A stretch of DNA of 64,000 nucleotides from Cellulomonas sp. (GCF_017744555.1 NZ_JAGIBD010000007.1:159436-223435); one strand, 5' to 3'; positions 1 to 9,699 are shown, counted from the stretch's first letter. A program made the numbers and translations. Notes: generated by a model not told the origin, from the sequence alone.

Positions 1-21
1 GATCGTGATCTCCACCGTCAT
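1..21 (-). CDS. DUF3107 family protein, first 7 codons only
   Basis: The window opens inside a leftward gene. Its first codons read M-T-V-E-I-T-I, which fits the start of DUF3107 proteins, small actinobacterial proteins that typically begin with an (M)EITIGV-like strand. The family commonly sits next to the TetR gene that follows here, as Rv3208A sits next to Rv3208 in M. tuberculosis (recalled). A GGGG-containing stretch lies about 10 nt upstream. The rest of the gene is outside the window, so the family call rests on 7 residues plus position. Confidence 0.5.
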
Positions 22-87
22 CTCTTTCACGTCCCCTTCGCAGTCGTCGGGCGCCGGTCCACCGACCTGGTCCGCCTCCAGGCGATC

Positions 88-753
88 CTAGGCGTCCTCG
101 TAGACGAAGTCGGGCCGGATCAGCCCGGCCACGCCGCCCCACGCCAGCTCGGCCACGAGGTCGGCGGTGCTCTCGGCGTCGACGCCGCCGGTGGAGCGGA
201 ACCGGTGCGTCGCGGCGCCCTGCGCCATCGCGATGAGGGAGACGGCGAGCGTGGCCGACTGGTCGGGGCCGAGCCCGGTGACCTGGCCGAGCACCCCGGC
301 GATCCGGCGCGACGCCTCGGCCGAGGCGTGCTCGACGCGGGCGCGCACGTCCGCGTCGTGCGTCACGTCGGACTCGAACAGCAGCGCGGACGACTCCCCG
401 GCCACCTCGACGAACATGATGTAGGCGTGCACGACTGCCGACACGACGGCGCGTCCGTCGCCGCGGCGGACCGGTCCCTGCTCGATCGGCTCGACCGCAC
501 TCTCCACGGCCGCGAGCAGGTCGGCGCCGCACTGGTCCACGACCGCGAGGTACAGGTCGAGCTTCGACGGGAAGTGCCGGTACAGCACCGGCTTGCTGAC
601 CTGGGCGCGGTCGGCGATGTCGTCCATCGAGACGTGGTGGAAGCCCTCGGTGGCGAACAGGTCCTGGGCGATCTTGAGCACCTGGGCGCGACGTTCGTCC
701 CGGCCCATGCGCGGGTTGCGGGCCCGTGGAGGTGAGTCGTCCGTCCCGGTCAT
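88..753 (-). CDS. TetR/AcrR family transcriptional regulator
   Basis: A 221-residue one-component DNA-binding repressor. After a disordered Pro/Arg-rich N-terminus it shows a classic TetR helix-turn-helix (about residues 20-65, including IADRAQVSKPVLYRHFPSK), followed by an all-helical ligand/dimer domain. The start is set at the ATG of MTGTDDSP because a TACCAT hexamer sits exactly 6 nt upstream, typical of leaderless actinobacterial genes; the open frame extends 29 codons further but without support. It lies between DUF3107 and a divergent DUF3152 gene (47 nt apart), the arrangement seen at Rv3208 in mycobacteria. The ligand and targets cannot be told from sequence. Confidence 0.93.
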   Translation of the reverse strand: MTGTDDSPPRARNPRMGRDERRAQVLKIAQDLFATEGFHHVSMDDIADRAQVSKPVLYRHFPSKLDLYLAVVDQCGADLLAAVESAVEPIEQGPVRRGDGRAVVSAVVHAYIMFVEVAGESSALLFESDVTHDADVRARVEHASAEASRRIAGVLGQVTGLGPDQSATLAVSLIAMAQGAATHRFRSTGGVDAESTADLVAELAWGGVAGLIRPDFVYEDA

Positions 754-759
754 CCCGGC

Positions 760-765
760 ATGGTA
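760..765 (-). promoter_or_regulatory. -10 element of a leaderless tetR transcript
   Basis: TACCAT on the minus strand ends 6 nt before the tetR ATG. A TAnnnT hexamer at this spacing places transcription initiation at the start codon. The short gap to the divergent gene leaves little room for separate operators. Confidence 0.5.
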
Positions 766-800
766 GCCACGCCGTGTGTCATCGATGGCACCATGTCCGG

Positions 801-1796
801 GTGACACCCGCCGACGTCCCCCGGATGCCCGACGCTGCACGGACGCGCGGGCGCCGGCGTGCCGAGCCGCCGACGGGGTCCCGGCAGCGGCGTCGCGACC
901 GGCGGTCGCGCTCCGGGTCGGCGCGCACGATCGTGGTCGCGTTCGGCGTCGGCGCGTTCGGGCTGGTCGCCGGTGCCGGTACCGCGCTCACCACCTCGAC
1001 GGGCTCTCCGGCGGCCGCGCTCGACGCCGTCGTCGGCCGGGTCGCGGCGATGCGCGCGCAGCCCGCCGCGCAGCTGCCTGCGCCGTCCGGGCTCGTCGAG
1101 CGCGCCGACGCGGTGAGCCGCGCGGACGCGCAGCGGTCCCCGTTCGAGGACGACGCCCTCGTCGCCGTGCCGACGCCGACGCCGCAGGCGCTCGTGGACG
1201 ACGCCCCGGCGGTGCTCGCGCTTCCGCCGGGCCTCACGCAGGTCGACTTCGCGGCGGGCCTGCGCGCGGCCGACGTGCCCGAGGCGGGGGCCGGGACGTT
1301 CTCGGTGGTGCCGGGCTCGGACCCCGGACCCGGCACGGGCCAGGTGCGGACGATCCGTGTCGAGGTCGAGGACGGGCTCGCGGTCGACGGTCGGGCGTTC
1401 GCGGCGACCGTCATGGCGACGCTCAACGACCCGCGCAGCTGGGGCCACGACGGGTCGATGTCGTTCGCGCGCACCGACGGGGATGCCGAGCTGCGGGTGA
1501 TGCTCGCGTCGCCCACCAGCGTCGACGTGCTGTGCGCGCCGCTCGAGACCGAGGGCGAGGTGTCGTGCGGCCGGGCCGGGCACGCGGTGCTCAACCTCAA
1601 GCGCTGGGTGCTCGCCACGCAGGAGTACGCGCAGGACAAGGCCGCCTACCGCCAGTACCTGGTCAACCACGAGGTCGGCCACCTGCTCGGGCACGGTCAC
1701 GACCAGTGCACGACGCCCGGCGCCGTGGCGTCCGTCATGCAGCAGCAGTCGTACAAGGTCGCGCCGTGCCTGCCGAACCCGTGGCCGTTCCCCTGA
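801..1796 (+). CDS. DUF3152 protein, secreted/anchored metallopeptidase-like
   Basis: A 331-residue protein with an Arg-rich N-terminus, one hydrophobic segment (about residues 40-60, VVAFGVGAFGLVAGAGTAL) that should act as signal anchor, a low-complexity Ala/Pro/Val linker, and a C-terminal DUF3152 domain. That domain carries NHEVGHLLGHGHDQC, an HExxHxxGH zinc-peptidase signature (here HEVGHLLGH), and ends with conserved cysteines (DVLCAP, VSCG, HDQC, APC) that could form disulfides outside the membrane. GTG at 801 is chosen, with a CACCAT hexamer 6 nt upstream; ATG at 825 is the alternative. Rv3207c is the recalled counterpart. The natural substrate is unknown. Confidence 0.85.
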   Translation: MTPADVPRMPDAARTRGRRRAEPPTGSRQRRRDRRSRSGSARTIVVAFGVGAFGLVAGAGTALTTSTGSPAAALDAVVGRVAAMRAQPAAQLPAPSGLVERADAVSRADAQRSPFEDDALVAVPTPTPQALVDDAPAVLALPPGLTQVDFAAGLRAADVPEAGAGTFSVVPGSDPGPGTGQVRTIRVEVEDGLAVDGRAFAATVMATLNDPRSWGHDGSMSFARTDGDAELRVMLASPTSVDVLCAPLETEGEVSCGRAGHAVLNLKRWVLATQEYAQDKAAYRQYLVNHEVGHLLGHGHDQCTTPGAVASVMQQQSYKVAPCLPNPWPFP

Positions 1797-1882
1797 CCTG
1801 GGACCTCGTCGTCTGAGCTCGTCGTGGCCCTGCTCGGGGTGCTGCCGGCGCGCGCGGCGCCCCGGGTCGAAGGTCCACGCCG

Positions 1883-4800
1883 GTGTCGGTGGTCCGTGAT
1901 GGGATCGACCGCGTGACGTCCTCGACCGCGCTGCGCCTCGTGCGCCCGTCGCTCGCGGACAGCCCTCTCTCCGGGCCGGGGTCGCCGGTGGCGCTCGACG
2001 ACGCGCAGCGGTCCGCCGTGGCCCGGGCGGTGGACGGCGGTCGTGGCGCGCTCCTCGTGCTGGGTGCGCCCGGCACGGGCAAGACGACCGTCGCGCTCGA
2101 GACGGTCGTCGCCGCGGTCGCCGGTGGGATGCGGCCGGAGGACGTGCTGCTGCTCGCTCCGGCGCGCCGAGCGGCAGCGGACCTGCGCGACCGACTCGGC
2201 GCACGCCTGCGGACCACGTCGGGCCGCGCGCTCGTCCAGACGCCTGCCGCCGCGGCCTTCGCGGTGCTGCGGGCCCGCGCGTCCCTGCTCGGCGAGCCTC
2301 CGCCTGCCCTGGTGTCCGGCGCCGAGCAGGACCTGCTGCTCGGCGAGCTGCTCGCGGGCCACGTCGCGGGCGAGGGCGTGCCGCTCGCGTGGCCGCCGCA
2401 CGTGCGTGACGACGTGGTCGCGATGCGCGCGTTCCGCGACGAGCTGCGCGACCTGCTCATGCGCGCGGCCGAGCGCGGCCTCGACCCGGTCGACCTGGCG
2501 GACCTGGGGCGCACGCACGACCGGCCGGAGTGGGTCGCTGCGGCGACCGTGTACGAGGAGTACCTCGACGTCATCCAGCTCCGGTCCGGCACACCCGACC
2601 TCGGGCAGCGGCTCGACCCTGCGGTGGTCGTCGAGGAGGCCGCGCAGGCGCTGCTGGCGTGGGACGACGAGGTGCCGCGGGCGCCGCGGCCGCGCTGGCG
2701 GCTGGTGGTGGTCGACGACCACCAGGAGAGCACGTCGGCGACGGCCCGGCTGCTGCGCGTGCTCGCCGACGACGGCGCGCGCGTCGTGCTGCTGGCCGAC
2801 CCCGACATCGCCGTGCAGACGTTCCGAGGTGCGGCCCCCACGCTCGTCGGTCGGGCGTCCGTCCTCGGCGTCGGTCCCGGCGAGCTCGGCGCCGAGACGG
2901 TCGTGCTGGGCACGGTGCGACGGCACGGTCCTGCGGTGCGGGAGGTCGTCGGGCGCGTCACGTCCCGGATCGGGTCGGTGGGGGCCGTCCAGCACCGGCG
3001 TGCGACGAGCGACCCCGACGCGGCGACCGGCGAGGTGCGTGCCGCGGTGCTGCCGAGCGGTGCCCAGGAGGCGGCGTACGTCGCCCGCGCCCTGCGGACC
3101 GCGCACGTCGAGCAGGGCGTGCCGTGGTCGGACATGGCCGTCGTCGCCCGCTCGGGAGCGCAGGTCACGGCGCTGCGCCGCGCGCTCGCGGGTGCCTCCG
3201 TGCCGGTGAGCGTGCTCAACAGCGACGTCCCGCTCCGCGAGGAGCCCGCCGTGCGTCCGCTGCTCGACGCGATGCGCGTCGTGGTCGGTGCGGTCGAGCT
3301 CGACGCCCCGACGGCCGCCCGGCTCGCGTGCTCGCCGCTCGGCGGGCTCGACGCCGTGGCGCTGCGCCGCGTCCGCCGTGCGCTGCGCGCCGAGGAGCTC
3401 GCGGGCGGCGGCGGACGGACGAGCGACGCGCTGCTCGTCGAGGTCCTCGGGGACCGGGGGCGTGCCTCGACCCTGCCGCCGTCCGTCGCCCGGCCCGTCG
3501 CCCACCTGGCCGAGGTGCTCGCGCGCGGGCGGGACGCGGCCGCGCTGCCCGGTGCCGACGCGCAGACGGTGCTCTGGGCGCTGTGGCACGCCGCCGGGAC
3601 GGCCGAGGCGTGGCGTCGCTCCGCGCTCGCGGGGGGCGCCGCGGGCGAGCGCGCGGACCGTGACCTCGACGCGGTGCTGGCGCTGTTCCGTGCCGCGGAG
3701 ACGTTCGTCGACCGGATGCCGCAGTCCGCGCCCGGCGCGTTCGTCGAGTGGCTGCAGGCCCAGGACCTCCCGTCCGACTCGCTCGCGGCGCGCGCCCGCC
3801 GGCAGGCCGTCCCCGTGCTGACCCCGGCCGGTGCAGCGGGACAGGAGTGGCAGCTCGTCGTGGTCGCCGGCGTGCAGGAGGGCGTGTGGCCTGACCTGCG
3901 GCTGCGGGACTCGCTGCTCGGGGCACAGGCGCTCGTCGACGTCGTCGAGGGTCGCGCGGTGCACGGCGCGGACGCGGGTGCCCAGGCCGCGGCCGCCCGC
4001 GCCGCGGTGCTCGCCGACGAGCTGCGGTCGTTCGCGGTGGCCTGCTCCCGCGCGCGCGGCACGCTCGTCGTGACGGCCGTCGCGGAAGCCGACCAGCAGC
4101 CGTCGCCGTTCCTCGACCTCGTCGAGCCCTCGGACTCCGACGTCGACACGCGCCGCACGTCCGTCGCCGCGCCGCTCGACCTGCGGGGCCTGGTCGCCGA
4201 GCTGCGCGGACGCCTGGAGCAGGCGGCGGACGACCGTACCGAGCCCGACCCGGCGTGGGCGCGCACGCTCGCCAGGCTCGCCGCCGCGGGCGTCCCGGGT
4301 GCCGACCCCGACGCCTGGCACGGGCTCGCCGACCCGTCCACCGACGCTCCGCTGTGGGGGCCCGACGAGCTCGTCCCGGTGTCGCCCTCGAAGGTGGAGA
4401 CCGCCCAGCGGTGCGCCCTGCGGTGGGCCCTCGAGTCCGCGGGCGGCACGGCGGCCGACAGCGGCGGGCAGACGCTCGGCACCCTCGTGCACGCCATCGC
4501 CCAGGAGCATCCGCAGGGCACGCGCGACGAGCTCATGGCTGCGCTCGACCGGCGGTGGGGCGAGCTCGGCCTCGGCGACGGGTGGCCCGCCCGGGCGACG
4601 CGGCGCAAGGCCGACGCGATGGTCGACCGGCTCGCGGCCTACCTGCGGACGGCAGGCGAGCCCGTGCTCGTCGAGGGTGGCTTCTCGACGACCACCGCGC
4701 GGGCCGTGCTGCGGGGAACCGTGGACCGGGTCGAGCTCGACGGCGACGTCGACGGGACGCCGACGGTCCGCGTCGTCGACCTCAAGACGGGCGCCTCGCC

Positions 4801-5131
4801 GCCGTCGGTCGCGAAGGCGGCCGAGAACCCGCAGCTCGGCGCGTACCAGCTCGCGGTCGACGCGGGCGCGTTCGACGGTCTCCCGGCCGGGGCGACGAGC
4901 GCGGGCGCGCAGCTCGTGTACCTCGGCACCGGCGCGAGCGCGGCCGTCCGTCGCCAGGACCCGCTCGGCCCCGAGACCGACGGGCCGAGCTGGGCCCGGG
5001 TGCTGGTCGACGAGGTCGCGGAGCGCATGGCGGCGTCGACGTTCGAGGCCACCGCGAACGACCTGTGCGACCGGTGCCCCGTCCGGCGGGCGTGCCCGGT
5101 GCGTGCCGAGGGCGGGCAGGTGGTCGCATGA
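1883..5131 (+). CDS. adnA: AdnA-like helicase-nuclease subunit (RecB-family nuclease)
   Basis: A 1082-residue UvrD/RecB-type protein, the AdnA half of the AdnAB double-strand-break resection motor-nuclease of Actinobacteria. A Walker A motif (GAPGTGKTT, about residues 60-68) is intact. The DE box reads VVVDDHQES, with Asp where UvrD helicases have Glu, consistent with AdnA being the minor motor. The C-terminal nuclease domain carries RVVDLKTG (about 960) and an iron-sulfur staple set: one Cys near 842 (QRCALRW) and the CDRCPVRRAC cluster near 1061-1070. GTG 1883 has GAAGG 9 nt upstream; GTG 1913 is a possible shorter start. The stop overlaps the adnB start (ATGA), so the two are translationally coupled. 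M. tuberculosis AdnA (Rv3202c) is of similar length. Confidence 0.93.
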   Translation: MSVVRDGIDRVTSSTALRLVRPSLADSPLSGPGSPVALDDAQRSAVARAVDGGRGALLVLGAPGTGKTTVALETVVAAVAGGMRPEDVLLLAPARRAAADLRDRLGARLRTTSGRALVQTPAAAAFAVLRARASLLGEPPPALVSGAEQDLLLGELLAGHVAGEGVPLAWPPHVRDDVVAMRAFRDELRDLLMRAAERGLDPVDLADLGRTHDRPEWVAAATVYEEYLDVIQLRSGTPDLGQRLDPAVVVEEAAQALLAWDDEVPRAPRPRWRLVVVDDHQESTSATARLLRVLADDGARVVLLADPDIAVQTFRGAAPTLVGRASVLGVGPGELGAETVVLGTVRRHGPAVREVVGRVTSRIGSVGAVQHRRATSDPDAATGEVRAAVLPSGAQEAAYVARALRTAHVEQGVPWSDMAVVARSGAQVTALRRALAGASVPVSVLNSDVPLREEPAVRPLLDAMRVVVGAVELDAPTAARLACSPLGGLDAVALRRVRRALRAEELAGGGGRTSDALLVEVLGDRGRASTLPPSVARPVAHLAEVLARGRDAAALPGADAQTVLWALWHAAGTAEAWRRSALAGGAAGERADRDLDAVLALFRAAETFVDRMPQSAPGAFVEWLQAQDLPSDSLAARARRQAVPVLTPAGAAGQEWQLVVVAGVQEGVWPDLRLRDSLLGAQALVDVVEGRAVHGADAGAQAAAARAAVLADELRSFAVACSRARGTLVVTAVAEADQQPSPFLDLVEPSDSDVDTRRTSVAAPLDLRGLVAELRGRLEQAADDRTEPDPAWARTLARLAAAGVPGADPDAWHGLADPSTDAPLWGPDELVPVSPSKVETAQRCALRWALESAGGTAADSGGQTLGTLVHAIAQEHPQGTRDELMAALDRRWGELGLGDGWPARATRRKADAMVDRLAAYLRTAGEPVLVEGGFSTTTARAVLRGTVDRVELDGDVDGTPTVRVVDLKTGASPPSVAKAAENPQLGAYQLAVDAGAFDGLPAGATSAGAQLVYLGTGASAAVRRQDPLGPETDGPSWARVLVDEVAERMAASTFEATANDLCDRCPVRRACPVRAEGGQVVA

Positions 5132-8100
5132 CGCTCCTCGACGCCGAGCAGATCGCGCTGCTCGTCGGCCAGCACCCGCCCACGCCCGAGCAGCGGCGCA
5201 TCATCGAGTCGCCACTGACGCCGTCGCTCGTCGTGGCGGGAGCGGGGTCCGGCAAGACCGAGACGATGGCCGCCCGGGTGGTGTGGCTGCTGGCCAACGG
5301 GCTGGTCGCTCCCGAGCAGGTGCTGGGCCTGACGTTCACGCGCAAGGCCGCGGCCGAGCTCTCCGACCGCGTGCGTCGGCGGCTGCGTCGGTTGTGGCGG
5401 GCAGCCGCCGAGGCCGGCGTCGTGCTGCCGGGGTCGGCGGGCGACGCGCGCGGCGGGCCCGACGACGTCCTGGGCGGTCTGGCCCGGCCGACGATCGCGA
5501 CGTACAACTCCTACGCGGCGTCGCTGGTCTCGGACCACGCCCTGCGGCTGGGGCTCGACCCGTCGGCGAAGCTGCTCGGCGAGGCTGCGCAGTGGCAGCT
5601 CGCGAGCGACGTCGTCGAGGCGTGGCGCGGCGACCTCGACACCGACGCGGCGACGTCGACCGTCGTCGAGGCCGTGCTGGCGCTGTCCGGCGCGCTCGAC
5701 GAGCACCTGCTCACGGCCGACGAGGCCAGGCGCCAGGTCGAGGCGGTGATCGAGGCGATCGTCGCGACACCGGCGGGCGACCCGCCCCGCGAGCCGTACG
5801 CCGAGGTCAAGCGGCTGATCCGGTCGCTCGGCGAGCGCGCGCGGGTGCTCGACCTCGTCGCGGAGTACCGCCAGCGGAAGCGGGCCGCCGACGCCATCGA
5901 CTTCGGCGACCAGGTGGCGCTCGCGGCCCGGCTCGCGCGTGACGTGCCGGAGGTCGGCGCGGGGGAGCGGGACCGGTACCGCGTGGTGCTGCTGGACGAG
6001 TACCAGGACACGTCGTACGCCCAGCTCACGCTGCTCGGCTCGCTGTTCGGCGACGGCCACCCGGTGACCGCGGTCGGCGACCCGCACCAGTCGATCTACG
6101 GCTGGCGCGGGGCGAGCGCGGGCGGGCTCGAGGGCTTCCCGACGTCGTTCCCGGCGGTCGACGCCGACGGCACCCGGCGGCCGGCGGACGTGCACGCGCT
6201 GTCGACGTCGTGGCGCAACGACCAGCGGATCCTCGACGCGGCGAACCACGTCGCGGCACCGCTGCGGACGCCGGCGGGCCGCGTGCCGGTCCCGGTGCTC
6301 GCCGCCCGCCCGGGGGCCGGCGAGGGCCATGTGCACGCGCACGTCGCCGAGACGCTCGAGACCGAGGCCGAGGCTGTCGCGCAGTTCGTCGCCGCCCGGT
6401 GGCGTCCCGCGGACGCCGCGGGAGCCGGTCGCGTGACCGCGGCCGTGCTGTGCCGCAAGCGCTCGCAGTTCGAGCCGCTGCGCGTGGCGCTGCGTGCCGC
6501 GGGCCTGCCCGTCGAGGTCGTCGGGCTCGGGGGCCTGCTGTCGACGCCGGAGGTCGTGGACCTCGTGGCCGCGCTCCAGGCCGCGCACGACCCGACGCGC
6601 GGCGACGCGCTCATGCGGCTGCTCACGGGCGCGCGGACCCGGCTGGGTGCCGCGGACCTGCATGCGCTCGGCGCGTGGGCGGGCGAGCTCGCGGCCCGGC
6701 ACCCGGGCGGAGGCCGGCCCGTCGACGGCGTCGAGGCCGACGTCGTCGACCAGCGCAGCATCGTCGACGCGCTCGACGACCTGCCGCGACCCGGCTGGCG
6801 CAGCGCGACGGGCCGCGCGCTGACCGACACAGGCCGTCGCCGGCTCGTCGAGCTCGCCGGCCTGCTGAGCGCGCTGCGCGCCCACACCTACCTCGCCGTC
6901 CCCGAGCTGGTCGCGGAGGCCGAGCGGCTGCTCGGGCTCGACATCGAGGTCGCCGCTCGCGCCGGCGTCTCCCCGGGACGCGCCCGCGCGCACCTCGACG
7001 CGTTCCGCGACGTCGCGGTCGAGTTCGCGCGGTCCGCCGACCACCCGACGCTCGGCGGTTTCCTCGCGTGGCTCGACGCGGCGGACGTCCGGGAGAGCGG
7101 CCTCGACATGCCGGTGTCGGAGCCCGACCCGGACGCCGTGCAGATCATCACGATCCACGCCGCGAAGGGCCTCGAGTGGGACGTCGTCGCGGTCGCTGGT
7201 CTCGTCGACGGCGGCCTGCCCGCGACGGCGACACGAGGCAAGGACGGCCCGAAGGACTCGGCGTGGCTGACGGGGCTCGGCACGCTGCCGTACCCGCTGC
7301 GCGGCGACCGGCACGACCTGCCGGAGTTCACGTACGCCGGTGCCGCCGACCCGAAGGACCTCGAGGAGCGCCGCAAGCGGTTCGTGCTCGACGCGGGCCA
7401 CCACGAGGTGGCCGAGGAGCGCCGGCTCGCCTACGTCGCCGTGACCCGCGCGCGCAGCGACCTGCTGCTCACGGCCGCGTGGTGGGGCGACGGCTCCCGG
7501 GTCCGCGCGCTGTCGACGTTCCTCGAGGAGCTCGCGGAGTCGGGCCTCGTCGAGACGGACGACTGGTCGGCGGCGCCGCCTGACGGCGAGACGAACCCGC
7601 GCGCGTCGCTGACCGTGTCCGCGACGTGGCCCGCGGACCCGTTCGCGGTCGAGGGCGCGGGCGGGCGCCGAGCCGCCGTCGAAGTCGCCGCGGCCCAGGT
7701 CCGGGCGGCGATGGCCGCGGAACCGGCCGAGGAGCCGGCATCGCGGTCGCGGTGGGACGAGCTCGCCGACAGGCTGCTCGCCGAGCACGAGCGCGCACGC
7801 ACCCCCGACCGGGAGGTCGAGCTCCCCGCCCACCTGTCGGCGTCCGCACTCGTCCGGCTCGACGCCGACCCCGGCGAGTTCGCCCGGCACCTGCGCCGCC
7901 CGGTGCCCGCGGAGCCGTCCGCGCAGGCCCGTCGCGGCACGCGGTTCCACGCGTGGGTCGAGGGGTGGTTCGGTGCGGCGTCGCTGGTGGACGTCGACGC
8001 GCTGCCGGGCGCCGACGACGACTCCCTCGCGGTGGACCTCGACGAGCAGGCGCTGCGCGACTCGTTCCTCGCGACCCCGTGGGCGCACCGCACGCCGCTG

Positions 8101-8604
8101 GCCGTCGAGGTCGACGTCGAGACGTCCGTCGACGGGTACGTCCTGCGGTCCCGCATCGACGCGGTCTTCCCCGACGAGGACGCCGAGCCGCACGGCACGG
8201 GCGCCGGTGACGCCGTGATCGTCGTCGACTGGAAGACCGGTGCCCCGCCGACCGACGACGCGTCCCGCGCCTCGCGCGAGCTGCAGCTCGCGGTCTACCG
8301 GCTCGCGTGGTCGCGCTGGACGGGCACCCCGCTCGACCGGGTCCGGGCGGCCTTCTGCTACGTCGGCACGGGCGAGACGGTGCATCCGCAGCGGCTGCTC
8401 GACGAGGTGCAGATCACCGCGCTCCTGCATGCCGCGACGTCCGCAGAGGAGCGGGCGGAGCAGGGCCGTCGGACCGTGCCGAACGTGCGGCGCGAGGTCG
8501 GCAACGCGTGGCGACCGGACGCGACCGCCGAGCGCGACGGCCGCAGCGGACGTGGTCGCTCCAGGGACGGCGACCGCACGAGCGAACGCGACCCCGCCAG
8601 GTAG
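5128..8604 (+). CDS. adnB: AdnB-like ATP-dependent helicase-nuclease subunit
   Basis: A 1158-residue SF1A helicase fused to a RecB-type nuclease, the lead motor of AdnAB, which processes double-strand breaks. Visible motifs: Q-motif PPTPEQ, Walker A AGAGSGKT (37-44), motif Ia TFTRKAA, Walker B/DE box LLDEYQDTS (about 287-295), motif III GDPHQSIYGWRG, motif V TIHAAKGLEWD, motif VI VAVTRARSDL, and the nuclease motif VVDWKTG (about 1031-1037). No Fe-S cysteine set is seen, matching the known division between the two subunits. ATG 5128 overlaps the adnA stop by 4 nt. The C-terminal 30 residues are Arg/Asp-rich and probably disordered. Confidence 0.95.
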   Translation: MTLLDAEQIALLVGQHPPTPEQRRIIESPLTPSLVVAGAGSGKTETMAARVVWLLANGLVAPEQVLGLTFTRKAAAELSDRVRRRLRRLWRAAAEAGVVLPGSAGDARGGPDDVLGGLARPTIATYNSYAASLVSDHALRLGLDPSAKLLGEAAQWQLASDVVEAWRGDLDTDAATSTVVEAVLALSGALDEHLLTADEARRQVEAVIEAIVATPAGDPPREPYAEVKRLIRSLGERARVLDLVAEYRQRKRAADAIDFGDQVALAARLARDVPEVGAGERDRYRVVLLDEYQDTSYAQLTLLGSLFGDGHPVTAVGDPHQSIYGWRGASAGGLEGFPTSFPAVDADGTRRPADVHALSTSWRNDQRILDAANHVAAPLRTPAGRVPVPVLAARPGAGEGHVHAHVAETLETEAEAVAQFVAARWRPADAAGAGRVTAAVLCRKRSQFEPLRVALRAAGLPVEVVGLGGLLSTPEVVDLVAALQAAHDPTRGDALMRLLTGARTRLGAADLHALGAWAGELAARHPGGGRPVDGVEADVVDQRSIVDALDDLPRPGWRSATGRALTDTGRRRLVELAGLLSALRAHTYLAVPELVAEAERLLGLDIEVAARAGVSPGRARAHLDAFRDVAVEFARSADHPTLGGFLAWLDAADVRESGLDMPVSEPDPDAVQIITIHAAKGLEWDVVAVAGLVDGGLPATATRGKDGPKDSAWLTGLGTLPYPLRGDRHDLPEFTYAGAADPKDLEERRKRFVLDAGHHEVAEERRLAYVAVTRARSDLLLTAAWWGDGSRVRALSTFLEELAESGLVETDDWSAAPPDGETNPRASLTVSATWPADPFAVEGAGGRRAAVEVAAAQVRAAMAAEPAEEPASRSRWDELADRLLAEHERARTPDREVELPAHLSASALVRLDADPGEFARHLRRPVPAEPSAQARRGTRFHAWVEGWFGAASLVDVDALPGADDDSLAVDLDEQALRDSFLATPWAHRTPLAVEVDVETSVDGYVLRSRIDAVFPDEDAEPHGTGAGDAVIVVDWKTGAPPTDDASRASRELQLAVYRLAWSRWTGTPLDRVRAAFCYVGTGETVHPQRLLDEVQITALLHAATSAEERAEQGRRTVPNVRREVGNAWRPDATAERDGRSGRGRSRDGDRTSERDPAR

Positions 8605-8638
8605 TGCGAGAGCGGTCCGCCCGCGCAGCGGACGAGCG

Positions 8639-9583
8639 TCAGGCGTACGAGACGTTCTCCGCGTCGGCCGCCTCGCTCGTGTGCGCGTCGAGGTCCTCGA
8701 GCATCCCGACGGCGTCCTCGACGACCTCGTCGCTCCCGGACCGCACTCCGTACATGAGCCACCGGGCCAGCGCGAGCTCGCCGGCCAGCATCGCGCGGCG
8801 CGCCAGGTGCGGGTCGATGAGCTCGGTCCGGCGGAGCTGGTACGCCTCCATGATCGAGTCGGCGGCGTCGGGCGCGGCACCGACGAGCAGCCACGACAGG
8901 TCGTCGGCAGGGTCGGCCACGATGGTGTCGCCCCACCCGAGGATCCCCGACACGGCGCCGTCGCGGACGAGCACGCGGTCGCCGGACAGGTCGCCGTGCA
9001 CGACCGTCGGCGTGAACCGCCACAGGGCGACGTCCTCGAGCTGGGCCTCCCAGCGGCGCAGCAGCCCGGTCGGCACCTTGCCGGTGCGGGCGGCCTCGTC
9101 GACCTCGGCCTGGCGACGCTCGCGGTACGCCGAGGCGTCGTAGACGGGCAGCCCGGCGTCCTCGACCAGCGAGGTGGGCAGCTCGTGCAGCGCCGCGAGG
9201 GCGCGGCCGACGGACGCGGCGAGCCCCGGTCCGGGGCCGAGTGCCTCCACCCGCAGCGGGTCGCCGGGGATCTCGGCGTGCACCGCGGCGCGTCCACCCT
9301 CGGGCAGGTGCGCGAACCCGACGGGCTGCGGCACCGCGAACGGCAGCCGACCGGCCTCGACGTGGTCGGCGAGCCGGCTGATGAGCGCGACCTCGGCCTC
9401 GAGCGCGGCACCAGCCGCGGCGTGCTGCGGGGCGCGGACCACCCAGCGGCGGCGGGTCGAGTCGATGACCACGGCGACGTCGTAGTCCGTCCCGGGCTGT
9501 GCGGGCCGTCGCACGTCGAAGGCGTCCAGCCCCGGGACGGCCACCGTCGCGAGGGCGGCGAGAGCGAGGGGTGAGCGAGGCAC
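8639..9583 (-). CDS. APH/macrolide 2'-phosphotransferase-family kinase-like protein
   Basis: A 314-residue aminoglycoside/macrolide phosphotransferase-fold protein. The catalytic loop VVHGDLSGDRVLV keeps the HGD but has Asp where the usual metal-binding Asn stands. The following metal-binding motif, usually I-D-W/F in this fold, reads ILGWGDTIVADPADDL, so the DFG-type Asp position is Gly. The same Gly-Trp-Gly-acidic pattern occurs in many actinobacterial homologues as I recall. It sits leftward between adnB and nudC. GTG 9583 is chosen because an upstream extension is out of character. Substrate is unknown; a resistance role should not be assumed. Confidence 0.82.
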   Translation of the reverse strand: MPRSPLALAALATVAVPGLDAFDVRRPAQPGTDYDVAVVIDSTRRRWVVRAPQHAAAGAALEAEVALISRLADHVEAGRLPFAVPQPVGFAHLPEGGRAAVHAEIPGDPLRVEALGPGPGLAASVGRALAALHELPTSLVEDAGLPVYDASAYRERRQAEVDEAARTGKVPTGLLRRWEAQLEDVALWRFTPTVVHGDLSGDRVLVRDGAVSGILGWGDTIVADPADDLSWLLVGAAPDAADSIMEAYQLRRTELIDPHLARRAMLAGELALARWLMYGVRSGSDEVVEDAVGMLEDLDAHTSEAADAENVSYA

Positions 9584-9699
9584 GGGCCCAGAGTAGGCGG
9601 GGGCCTGCCGCCGACCCGGCTCTGCGCGCGGCGTGTCGGTCCGGTTCGTCCGCACGCGTGCCGCTTGTCCGGGGTGATGTCGGGTGGTCGCGCACCGCG

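Noticed and set aside
8639..9583. Antibiotic-resistance gene.
   Set aside because: Fold is right, but the metal-binding motif is altered and the position is a conserved housekeeping block.
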